Below are positions 48,413 to 57,065 of a stretch of DNA of 64,000 nucleotides, piece by piece. Each line of letters begins with the position of its first letter. Position 1 is the stretch's first letter. The stretch is from Vairimorpha ceranae (lineage: Eukaryota > Microsporidia > Nosematidae). The notes below the pieces were generated by a model. It saw nothing but the letters and a program-made list of their open reading frames with translations. It had not been told where the DNA came from and ran no database searches. The position numbers and the translations under genes were made by a program. Where the stretch lies: the NCBI RefSeq assembly GCF_000988165.1, contig NW_020169303.1, positions 55,126 through 119,125 of the forward strand. Direction: 5' to 3'.

Positions 48413-48980
48413 GTGGTAAGCAAAAACAAGAGCGAGCAGAGAAGTATGCAAAGTGAGTACTTTGATGCCCAAAATAACAATTTAGATACAGAGATGTTTC
48501 TAAAAGACAATAGTAAGCATGTTTATGCTAATGGTAGCACTCCTAGTGTGTGCTACAAGAAATATGGAGAGTTACAATATTCTCTCAAGAAATTAAAAAT
48601 TCTTTTTGAAAGAATTAAAAAAATGATTTTCTTGACAGATCGGGAAAAAAACAGGATCTAGATGATCTTAAAAAATACATTTCTAGCTCCTATGAGTTGA
48701 TTTTAACTAAACAGGAATACTTGGGTCTCTTTTATAGTAAGCTAAAAGATCAAAAATGTAAAATAAAAATTTTACAAAAAATTAATTCAGGCGGTGTTCA
48801 TTTTGTCACCAGAAAACAATTTTGAAATGATTGTAAAAGATCATTCAGAAGAAAACATAGGTAAAAGGGTTATGCAACTGACCTCCAGACAATATGTAGT
48901 AGGGAAACTCTTTATGAAACTACCACAAAAAATATTGTTTCTAATTTAGAAACCAGGCGATGTTGTTCTGTACACCCGCT
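48413..48980 (+). pseudogene. Decayed coiled-coil gene present only in copy A
   Basis: Successive frames encode a charged helical protein. The first (to 48661) has YGELQYSLKKLKILFERIKK. After a shift in a run of seven A it continues as DLDDLKKYISSSYELILTK. After another shift it reads HSEENIGKRVMQLTSRQ and VVGKLFMKLPQK. No ATG starts the first frame (it opens with GTG). The 5' 55 bases are shared with copy B (about 55265-55320), where the rest is deleted. It is probably a former protein gene of the family's neighbourhood, now broken by at least two frameshifts. Confidence 0.45.
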
Positions 48981-49190
48981 TAAGGTCAGAGGTGGGCTTT
49001 AACTAAACCGAAGGATTTTATATTTTAAGAAAACGCTTTTTTCTCTTAAAAGCAAGACCGTAAAGGTAGTATGATGGCGTGTAAGCGCAATATTGATGTT
49101 TTGTTTTTACAGTGAAGTTTTTGGTGGCCTGGTGATTTCTTCTTTTGCTGATTTTCATTTTTTTAACAATAAACTTTTATATATATATTA
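48955..49190 (+). other. Conserved GC-richer block downstream of family gene A
   Basis: About 230 bases, richer in G+C than the surroundings, closely matching 55315-55530 downstream of family gene B. Shared phrases include CCGTAAAGGTA, TGGCGTGTAAGCGC, TTTTGGTGGCCT and TTCTTCTTTTGCTGATTTT. Reading frames are not preserved between the two copies, so conservation at the nucleotide level suggests an RNA, a 3' regulatory element or part of a repeat rather than a protein. Confidence 0.45.
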
Positions 49191-49462
49191 TTATATATAT
49201 TGTTTTAATATGGCAGTCAAAATTTTAAATGCATTTTTATTATTTTAACAAAGCTGTAAAAAAGCTTTTATTTTTAATAAATGACAAATTAATATACCTA
49301 TCATTGTCGTAAAACTACATCTACACAAAAATTTAACATTTTGTCAATTTTTTTACTTTAATAATGTTCGTGCCGAATTGCTTGAGCTATTTATCAAAAA
49401 AACGCCTATTACATGTTAAATATAAATAACTAAGATGCTACAAACACATAAACTCGAAAAAA

Positions 49463-49823
49463 ATGATTTTAATAATTTTTTTAAATCTGGCAATCGTTAT
49501 TAGCAACTCAATAGCAAAATGTTTAAATGAATACATTAAACATTATTTGATTATTGATGTTGCCACAAAATCACAATTATTTAATAAACTGTTTTACTTT
49601 TAGCCAAGAGTACCTAAGAAAATTAAAAAATCTAGACAAAGCATATCTAATTATATTTTATTTTTTAATTAGCATACTTGTGATATTTATGAACATTGTT
49701 TTCTTATTATTCAAAAAAACAATTTGTATTTATTTTAATATAAATTTTAAATGTAAAGGTAAGAATAAATGTAGAAAGCAGGCGAAAACAAAAACACGTA
49801 AACACCAATTAAATGTTAATTAA
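49463..49823 (+). pseudogene. Possible small secreted or membrane protein with one frameshift
   Basis: An ATG at 49463 opens a signal-peptide-like frame (MILIIFLNLAIVISNSIAK) that stops at about 49605. The neighbouring frame then continues through SQEYLRKLKNLDKAY, a strong membrane span (IIFYFLISILVIFMNIVFLL) and a basic tail ending HQLNVN. Joined, it would be a protein of about 110-120 residues. There is no CCC motif before the ATG. Broken gene, assembly indel or chance are all possible. Confidence 0.35.
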
Positions 49824-50465
49824 AACACATTTGAATAATTTGAATATCGCCCAAGATATCTGTTTACTAGAAAACTTTTTTGCACCACAGCGCATCAGCC
49901 TTGTTATGTCAATACTACATACAGGCACAAATTAGTATCATTTTTATTTGTTAACACAATTAAATTTTGTTTACTACCATTATTTTCTACTTCTATTTAT
50001 TTTATATCATAAAAATATAATAAAAAAAATTCATATATTAAATCTTTTTTTTTTAATTTAAAAATTTTTTGCAGACTTTTTATTTAAAGTAGTAACATTG
50101 TTGTAATTTATCTGATTAAAACAAAATATTGTTAATATTTATTTTTTTAATGTTGTAATTAGATAAATTTATTGGGAAAAGTATACCATCGTAAAAATTA
50201 AATTAAAGTTAAACATCAAATAAAGATTTTTACCATAAAAGCTTACATAAGAAACATTATATACACTTAAAGAAAAAACATACATTATGTAAAAGCTTTG
50301 TTTTAAGTAGGCAAGATTGAATCGGTATTCTTTATAATTAATTGATTTATAAACATTGTATGAAAAAATTCTCATGTAATTTTATACTCTAACCCAAATT
50401 TAATTTATTTAGATAAACAGATTTTTCTCATTTAAGAATTGACATGAGTTTAAAGGATCTGAGAT
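49824..50465. other. AT-rich intergenic sequence
   Basis: No supported gene. A minus-strand 68-codon frame (50169-50375) has chance-like composition and no motif. Confidence 0.55.
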
Positions 50466-50620
50466 GTCTTAAGAATTTCTCTAGCATAATTGTGGTGTTA
50501 GGATAGAAGTTGGTCCTGTATTTTAATGTTATTTTTAAATGTTTTTGTTTTCTGCCTATTGTAGGATAAAGATTTTAGAACATAATAACATTATTATTTA
50601 AATTTTATTGGCTAAATTGA
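50466..50620 (+). repeat. Dispersed repeat, copy 2
   Basis: Matches 4676-4830 in the same orientation (see that entry). It sits immediately before the Merlin-like fragment at 50611. Confidence 0.5.
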
Positions 50621-50780
50621 TGCAAAATTGCACAAATTTTACTAACCTCTGATTAAAATTTGTTAACCTTTATTTTAAAATCCTAAACAACGAGGAGGAA
50701 TATGAAACTATGCTTAGTACTGTAAATGCATTTATTTTAAGTAAAATGAACTTGCTTTTAAAGGTTTGTAAATTAAATAT
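50611..50780 (+). pseudogene. Merlin-like transposase N-terminal fragment, plus strand
   Basis: Encodes AKLMQNCTNF and, further on, YFKILNNEEEYETMLSTVNA. The same phrases appear on the opposite strand at 51720-51580 as KRMQNCTNF and FFLNAKQRDEYKIIANTLN. The two are therefore inverted homologues, and the first 22 bases (50619-50640 and 51642-51663) are perfect inverted copies. One stop codon interrupts it. Assignment to Merlin comes from the neighbouring minus-strand copy. Confidence 0.5.
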
Positions 50781-51091
50781 TTTTATTTTTAATATTTGTG
50801 AATAAAAAAATGAATTAATATATCCTTTAATACAAAATTACTATTATTTCTATTAAGCATGAATCGCAAAAAGTAAGTATTAATTAATTTTTTTGTACGG
50901 ATTCTTATATGTATGTTTCTCTTAATTTCATACAAATTAATTTCAATAGTATTGGTATGTTCATTACTAAATTGATTAACAAATTCAATGCTGTGATTAA
51001 CAATTAGATGCTTAAAAAAAGATAAATTAAGATCATAGTATGCTCTCGAACAATCAGAATAGATGATGATATAAAAATGAACATATTTTTT

Positions 51092-51720
51092 TTATAGGCA
51101 GGAGAATGGTTTTAGTTTACATTCAACAAACATAATTAATATTCTACGTGTAGATCGTTCTATAGCGCCATAAACCCGTACCCCTTCTACTCGATGGCCA
51201 CGATTGTATTTTCGTTTGCCACATTCACTTTCGTTTATTTCCACTATATTATCTTTACCTCCAAGTTTAAGTGATTCTAAGTAACTGTAAAAAATAACAT
51301 GACGATTAAACCTGCTAATGGTAATTTCGATTTTTTCAACACTAACACTCGTGAATCTAGCAAAAATAGTTAAAGAAACGAAATTTAACATAGATCTACA
51401 ATTTTAAAATGTAAGAACATTTAATCTAGAATAATTAAAAATTGTTTTTTATAAATACTATACTATAACTACAGATCTTATTAGAGCATCTCACCATTGT
51501 AAAACTGTATACTTTAATGTTTTTACCACATTTTAGCATCCGTTGCCTGTAATACAAGATTTAATGTATTTGCTATAATTTTATACTCATCTCGTTGTTT
51601 AGCATTTAAAAAAAAGGGATAAAAATTGAATCGGGTACATTAAAATTTGTGCAATTTTGCATCCTTTTTTTCATAAATGCTAAAGCATACTTTGTCTCCA
51701 GACATTTTAGCTTGCAATTT
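51092..51720 (-). pseudogene. Merlin/IS1016-type transposase, N-terminal two thirds, minus strand
   Basis: The lower part (51391-51092) encodes the first catalytic region in an open frame: KIEITISRFNRHVIFYSYLE and then NIVEINESECGKRKYNRGHR, followed by VEGVRVYGAIERSTRRILIM. This is the hallmark 'VEIDES-x-x-G-[KR]-RKYNRGRRVEG' stretch of Merlin transposases with the first Asp changed to Asn (VEINES). The upper part (51720-51400) holds a frameshifted N-terminus. The C-terminal part with the remaining catalytic acids is missing. Non-functional. Confidence 0.75.
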
Positions 51721-51844
51721 AAATTTTTTTAACCGAAATGAAGGAGAAGTATGAATAAGTTAAATCTTTTTTCATAGTACTTTATAATGAGGTTCTACGA
51801 GGACGCTTTTGTAAGTTTTGTTTATGTAAGTTATCATTTAGGAA

Positions 51845-52512
51845 GAAGTTTTAAACATGGTGAGATATACTAGACAAGGTTGTAGAAAGGATTTTCTTTA
51901 TTAAAACCAAATCTTTCCATAATGCAAAAATATTTTGATTACAGATAGCACAAATAATTTTTTTATACATAAATAATGCTAGATATAAGATTGTAAATTT
52001 TTTGGCATGTTTAAGCAAAAGAAGTATAGACCGTATTACGAAAAAAACAGAAAGATTTATTTCAGGTAGCGTAAAAATAGGTGTCTCTGGAGTGATGATC
52101 GAAATAGATGAATCCATGTTTGGCAATTGTAGATACTATTAAGGCTATATAATTGAAAGAGTTTATGTATTAAATATGGCAGAATGATCAATGTAATACG
52201 TATAGTCTTATAAAAATAAAAAATCAGAAATTAATTTAATGTAATTTGAAAATGTATTCTTCGTGGTAGTATTATTTATTCAATTTGTTGGAAAGGTTAT
52301 TGCAATTTGCTTAAAGAAGTTTATTTACACCATTCAGTTTATCATATTATTAATTCTGTAGACAATGTTACAGGTGTTCATACTAATACAATAGAAGGTA
52401 CCTAGGCTAAAGTTAAGACGAATGTGCCTATAAAACATCATAATGAGAGAGATACAAGCTATTTTTTGGAGCTCTTAGCATTTAAAAGAAATAATCAACC
52501 TGATGTAGTTTA
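51845..52512 (+). pseudogene. Merlin/IS1016-type transposase, plus strand, heavily decayed
   Basis: Scattered frames give GVSGVMIEIDESMFG (about 52079-52125, first catalytic Asp) and at the end GVHTNTIEGT, then a stop codon in place of Trp, then KVKTNVPIKHHNERDTSYFL (about 52372-52470). The 'HTNTIEG' phrase carries the last catalytic acid of the family. Many stops separate these parts. It lies head-to-head with the minus-strand copy at 51092-51720, so at least two insertions occurred here. Confidence 0.7.
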
Positions 52513-53640
52513 AAAATTATTAAAAGTAATTCTAAAGTGTATTTATTTATGTTTATTTTTTTAAAAAATATAATTTAAATAGTAAATTTACTTTTAGGAA
52601 CATAAAATATGGATTTTTTGTTCATGTTTTTATGCTCTTTCTTTAATTTTGATCTTTGGGCTAAAAATTTTTAATAGACAAGCTAAAATGTGGAAATTAA
52701 AGTACTTGAGCTCTAAAATATATTTTTATTATATTTTAAACTCTATTGTTTTTGAATAAATAACTTAATATAAATATCTTTGTGTTATATTTAAAAAAGC
52801 TTTTGGATTAAAATCGTTTATTGGGGGCTTACATAGCTTGTTTTCCTTATTCTTAGGGTTCCAGAAAAAAATGTATTCATAGATTAGAATAGATTAAAAT
52901 TAACAAACAAATGAATAGTTGTTCAATTTAAATGTTAAAACTACATGTATAGGATTTAAATAGCAAATTTACTGTCTCTTTTATAACAATGATTACGAAA
53001 TTAGATTAAATGTAAACAAATAAATTAAAAGTGTAGTCATGTGCTAGTTGCATCATGACACTTTGCACGTTACTTAAAATTAGAAAATGTTTTGTTTTTG
53101 TTTTGCTATAATGTTTAAACTCCACAATAAATAAAAAACAATATTAGTCATGTTTAATATAGTTTGGTGTAAATTAAGCTTGTTTATATGCATTTAATTT
53201 AACGTTTATACCAAAATTCACTCAATAATAAAAAACTTTAATTATTTTGTTTATTTAGTATAAACAAATCCTAAATTGATAGCTAATTATTAAAATCTTA
53301 ATGTCTATAAAATCTAAATTTAAGATTATTTTAAATTCTAATTTTAATTATTATAGTTTGAATTTTGACATTAGTTGTTCAATTAAAACCATTAATGAGT
53401 TGTAATGATAGTCATTATTTAAGTATCCGCAGTTTTCTTTTGTTTAATTTTACAAGACAAAGCTAAATTATAACTTACAACTGTCAATATATTTTTAAAC
53501 AATTTGGTAAATTAAAACGAGATATAAAGTTCTTTGTCGACATTTTTTCGGTATTTATATTCTTTATTTAAATATTGATCAATTGTTAAATTATTAATTA
53601 ATTACGCATTTATTATAAAAAAAAAGATTTTTTAGATACC

Positions 53641-54873
53641 ATGTTAGGGTTGTTCTTTATAAAAACTTGTTTAACTGCATTAGCTAAAAATGCTCTAGTC
53701 AGTGACAGTAATTTTCAGTTGCAATACTCGTGTTCTGCTAGATATATCTACAGTGATGAAAAACAAGTTCGTTTTATATTTTATAAAGTCATAAATGATG
53801 ATGTAAAAAAAGAAATTATAAAACAACCGTTAAAGTCTACAGTTACTAAAGAGGGCGGGGCAGTAGAGTATATTATTGAACTAGAAAGTTTAAAAAAGTG
53901 GAAAAATCAAGTTAATATAAGCGATGGTATTAATGAAGAATTTGGTACTTATCCTTTTATTTCTGAAAAAATTACGATATCTGTCGATGGTACCCGGATG
54001 AAAGAATTGTTAAAGCGCGGAGAAGTAATAAAAATAAATCTAGGCATGGATAAAAATTTTAATTATTTTAGGATACCAATATTTATACGTCCTTTTTCAA
54101 GTAATGTTTCTTCGTATGAAGCAGATTTTAATAATGGTGCATTTGGATATACTGTATTTTTTGAAGATTTAATAGAAAAGCATATTATTAAGCTTTCTGA
54201 TGAAGATAAAAAGAAATGTATTAAGGAGTTAAATAATTTACTTACACTTTCCACCACAAAACTAGGTAATACATACAAGGGTAAACTTTTTTTATTGTTA
54301 AAGGAGAATCTTTCAATTTTAAAACCTGTGATTTGCTGTTTTAAAGATCTGATTGAAATTGAAAAAAACCCAAAAAATTATTTAGAAAAAACTGTTTCAG
54401 AAATCGGATATATTTGGTGTTCTATAAATTTAGGTAAATTTATGCCCACTTTAGAGGGAAAAAGAGGGGTATTTTCTTCTTGCAAAAAAGATTCAAGATT
54501 TATAGCAATAACCCATGGTATTGTTACAGATATCCTTAATATTTGCAGATTTGCTGTGGATAATAGTGTAAAGTTTGATATATACGAGATTTTTGACCAT
54601 TGTCAAAAATTAAGTTTTAGCTGTCGCTTAGATATTAGAATTAAAATGGAAGATTACGATTCTAAAAAAGTAAATAGCGTTGATGTTAGAAGCAACTTAC
54701 AAACGCGTTTACCTTTTGACCGAGAAGATTTGGATGATGGTTTTATTGTTAAGTTGACATTTACGCCCAATTCATACCGAAATCTCATCTTAGCTATCTG
54801 TATAGACGTAGAATATTCTTCTATGTCGTTTACTACGGGTTTTATTAATCTTCAAAGTGCAATTAATGGTTAA
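53641..54873 (+). CDS. Secreted lineage-specific family protein B
   Basis: A 410-residue paralogue of the protein at 46783-48030, with a signal-peptide-like start (MLGLFFIKTCLTALAKNAL) and similarity along the whole length. Strongly shared are RYIYSDEKQVRFIFYKVI, INLGMDKNFNYFRIPI and IIKLSDEDKKKCIKELNNLL. Segments of about residues 80-100 and 265-285 differ most and may be exposed loops. No known domain. The ATG context and about 570 bases upstream are shared with copy A, so both are probably expressed from similar promoters. There is no CCC, but ACC directly precedes both ATGs. Confidence 0.82.
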   Translation: MLGLFFIKTCLTALAKNALVSDSNFQLQYSCSARYIYSDEKQVRFIFYKVINDDVKKEIIKQPLKSTVTKEGGAVEYIIELESLKKWKNQVNISDGINEEFGTYPFISEKITISVDGTRMKELLKRGEVIKINLGMDKNFNYFRIPIFIRPFSSNVSSYEADFNNGAFGYTVFFEDLIEKHIIKLSDEDKKKCIKELNNLLTLSTTKLGNTYKGKLFLLLKENLSILKPVICCFKDLIEIEKNPKNYLEKTVSEIGYIWCSINLGKFMPTLEGKRGVFSSCKKDSRFIAITHGIVTDILNICRFAVDNSVKFDIYEIFDHCQKLSFSCRLDIRIKMEDYDSKKVNSVDVRSNLQTRLPFDREDLDDGFIVKLTFTPNSYRNLILAICIDVEYSSMSFTTGFINLQSAING

Positions 54874-55314
54874 ATAAAAAATAAAACTTTTTTTTAATAG
54901 TGTGTTGTTTTTTTGAATAAAATAGTTTAAAAAACTTGAAAATTTTGATATTGTACAATTATTAATATTTGTTATATTTTTAACCCCAATCTTGACATGT
55001 CGTAATCAAATAAAATAAAAAAATATCTTTATAAAATGAATTTTCTTATCATATGTTTCTACTAAAAAAATTGCAAACTAATTTTTATAATTTTAATATT
55101 TTTTTGTTTGTTGCTTGTGGGTTATTATTCTGTGAAATTTTTGTTGCAGTCCTATTGGACCCCGCTGGGTTTTAAATCTTTAGACATAGAAACAATTATA
55201 ACGTATACATAAAATAAGTAATAATTTTAAAATGAACTAAATTTGTTATTTTATACAAGTATGAAGGGTTGTGGTGGGCAAAACGAGAGCAAGCAGAGAA
55301 GTCTGCAGAGTGAG
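54874..55314. other. Intergenic sequence within copy B
   Basis: Contains the homologue (about 55265-55320) of the start of the decayed gene of copy A, which here is truncated by deletion. A minus-strand frame at 55196-55396 is not preserved in copy A and was not accepted. Confidence 0.5.
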
Positions 55315-55530
55315 TACTTTTATAAGATGAGAGACGGTCTTTAAGTAGGCCGAGGATTCTGTATTCTAAGGTAATGCTTTTTTCTCCTATAAGCAAGGCC
55401 GTAAAGGTATGCTGGCGTGTAAGCGCGCTACTGGTGTTTTTTTTTTACAGTGGAGCTTTTGGTGGCCTCGTAGTATTTCTTCTTTTGCTGATTTTTATTT
55501 TTTAACAATAAACTTTTTGTTTTTATTTTA
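55315..55530 (+). other. Conserved GC-richer block downstream of family gene B
   Basis: Counterpart of 48955-49190, with the same order of conserved phrases, starting here only about 440 bases after the stop codon because copy B lacks the decayed gene. See copy A for discussion. Confidence 0.45.
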
Positions 55531-55579
55531 TTTACAAATATGGATTTTTTATATAATATTTTATGTTATATTAATCCCT

Positions 55580-55747
55580 ATGTTAAAATACAATCGAATA
55601 ATTTTTAAAGAGAAGAAATTTTCAACTTTATGTATTTACAACACATTTTCTGCTGAATTTAAACTCGACAACAAAAAAAAGTGTTTAAAAAAAGAGCAAA
55701 AAAATTTCGTATTGTTGAAGAAACGAGAAAATTTAAATTTAAACTAG
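55580..55747 (+). CDS. Possible small basic protein
   Basis: A 55-codon frame with CCC one base before the ATG (atccctATG), encoding a Lys-rich protein ending KKRENLNLN. The same frame is open upstream through a hydrophobic stretch (WIFYIIFYVILIP). So an alternative is the end of a longer membrane protein somewhat like the broken one at 49463-49823, which occupies the corresponding place in copy A. Weak support. Confidence 0.3.
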   Translation: MLKYNRIIFKEKKFSTLCIYNTFSAEFKLDNKKKCLKKEQKNFVLLKKRENLNLN

Positions 55748-55909
55748 GAAATGATCGATATATAAAATTTTATACTCTAGAAAAGGAAAGATTTTAAAAA
55801 GATTAAATTAAATTTATCAATAACACTTTTACTAATTTTGCTTTCTTCCTGCATGGGGTAGAAAATAATAAAAATTTATACAATAATGTGCAACATTATT
55901 ATACCTCGA

Positions 55910-57065
55910 CAAAGTTGATTTATGTTAGTAATGGACATGCTGTTTGAGACAGGCTATATAATTTATGTAAATCAATAATATATGGAGTTTTGCGAGATGA
56001 GGGTTTTGAAGTACTGAGTTCCTGTGAAATTTGTCGATCGCGAAAAGAGATGATTACAAGACATGTTATAAGACCCATTATTGCCAGACTTCCCATAAAA
56101 CGATATATTGCCGATCTAACAGATTTTAGAAAAGTAAATGATGGGTATATGTTGATGCTTGTCGTCATAGACTCATTTTCTAAGTTTATATGGACAGTTC
56201 CTTTTCGAGTTAAAGTCGCTTCATCTGTAATTTCTGCAATTAGACCTATTTTTATGTCAAGTGGGCACTGCTTTCTTTTACATACAGATAATGGAAGAGA
56301 ATTTTGCAATGATTTCATGTCTAATGTGTTTTCTACTTTTGATGTAAGACATGCTAGAAGTCGTTCCAGATATATTTGGATCCAGGGACAGCTAGAAAGA
56401 GCCATTCAAACAATAAAATGAATGATTGGCTCTATGCTAATGACAATAGGATGCCACAGGTAAATGGATGTCGGTGAGAAAAGATGTAACCTATTCTTAT
56501 AATAAGCTTTGTCACTTTACAACGTCTAATACACCATTTTTTAATATTGGGTTTAAGTATAAGGGTGTTGATGGCTATAATCAAATAAATTCTATACTTT
56601 TAAAAATTAACGATTCTAACAAGTATTTAAAATCGAATGTATAGAGGAAGAAGAAAATATTTTATTAAATTTAAATTTGGAAAAATTAATGCCAGAATTT
56701 ATAGAAGAACAAGAGATAGACAACATAACTGTTGATAATTCTATGGAAAATTTGGTTATACGTGAAAAAACTAAGATTATCTACAAAATAAGCTGCAGAT
56801 CTTATGATGAAATGAGTAGATGGCGAAATGATTTTCTTTCCTATAACTTAATAATAGAGTTCTTATTAAGCCAGACGTTGACAATAGAATCCAAACAAGA
56901 AGAATGCCACTTCATGAACATTTAAATACTATAGTTATATTATTGTGGAAATATTGCAATTCAATAAGGTAAAATTGGCTGCAGAAGATAACAATTTGAT
57001 AATTGTTAAAGAAATTGATATAATATGAATAAGAAAAATAAGAAGCTAATTAAAAGGCTTAGCTA
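55910..57065 (+). pseudogene. Retroviral-type integrase of a decayed transposable element
   Basis: The order of parts is that of an rve integrase. First comes an HHCC zinc domain (GHAV, stop, DRLYNLCKSIIYG, then CEICRSRKE, 55930-56050). The catalytic core follows with YIADLTDFRKVNDGYMLMLV and DSFSKFIW (first Asp, about 56100-56200), HTDNGREFCNDFM (second Asp, about 56281-56325) and GQLERAIQTIK (Glu, about 56388-56419). After stops and shifts come YSYNKLCHFTTSNTPFFNIG and a C-terminal VLIKPDVDN-type phrase (about 56860). No protease or reverse transcriptase is visible. It resembles integrases of Ty3/gypsy, GINGER or Maverick elements. Broken by several lesions. Confidence 0.75.

Larger units (their letters stand above)
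46171..49190 (+). repeat. Segmental duplication, copy A
   Basis: Aligns in direct orientation with 52741-55530. Shared parts are about 570 bases of upstream DNA, the whole secreted-protein gene, a short piece near 48405-48465, and a downstream block at 48955-49190. Copy A contains about 500 bases (48465-48955) that copy B lacks, and copy B has about 250 extra bases near its left end. Divergence is clear but the coding part is the best preserved. Confidence 0.8.
52741..55530 (+). repeat. Segmental duplication, copy B
   Basis: Direct repeat of 46171-49190 (see copy A). Upstream DNA, gene and downstream block are in the same order. The inter-copy region (49.2-52.7 kb) is filled with Merlin debris, which may have promoted the duplication. 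Confidence 0.8.

Noticed and set aside
50169..50375. 68-codon minus-strand frame
   Set aside because: Chance-like composition with many Tyr, Phe and Asn residues, no start motif and no homology pattern.
50619..51663. Perfect 22-base inverted repeat (50619-50640 and 51642-51663) as terminal repeats of one transposon
   Set aside because: Both arms lie inside homologous coding phrases (MQNCTNF) of two oppositely oriented transposase fragments, and the flanks show no target duplication, so it is coding similarity.
55196..55396. 66-codon minus-strand frame in the duplicated downstream block
   Set aside because: The frame is not preserved in the homologous block of copy A, so coding is unlikely.
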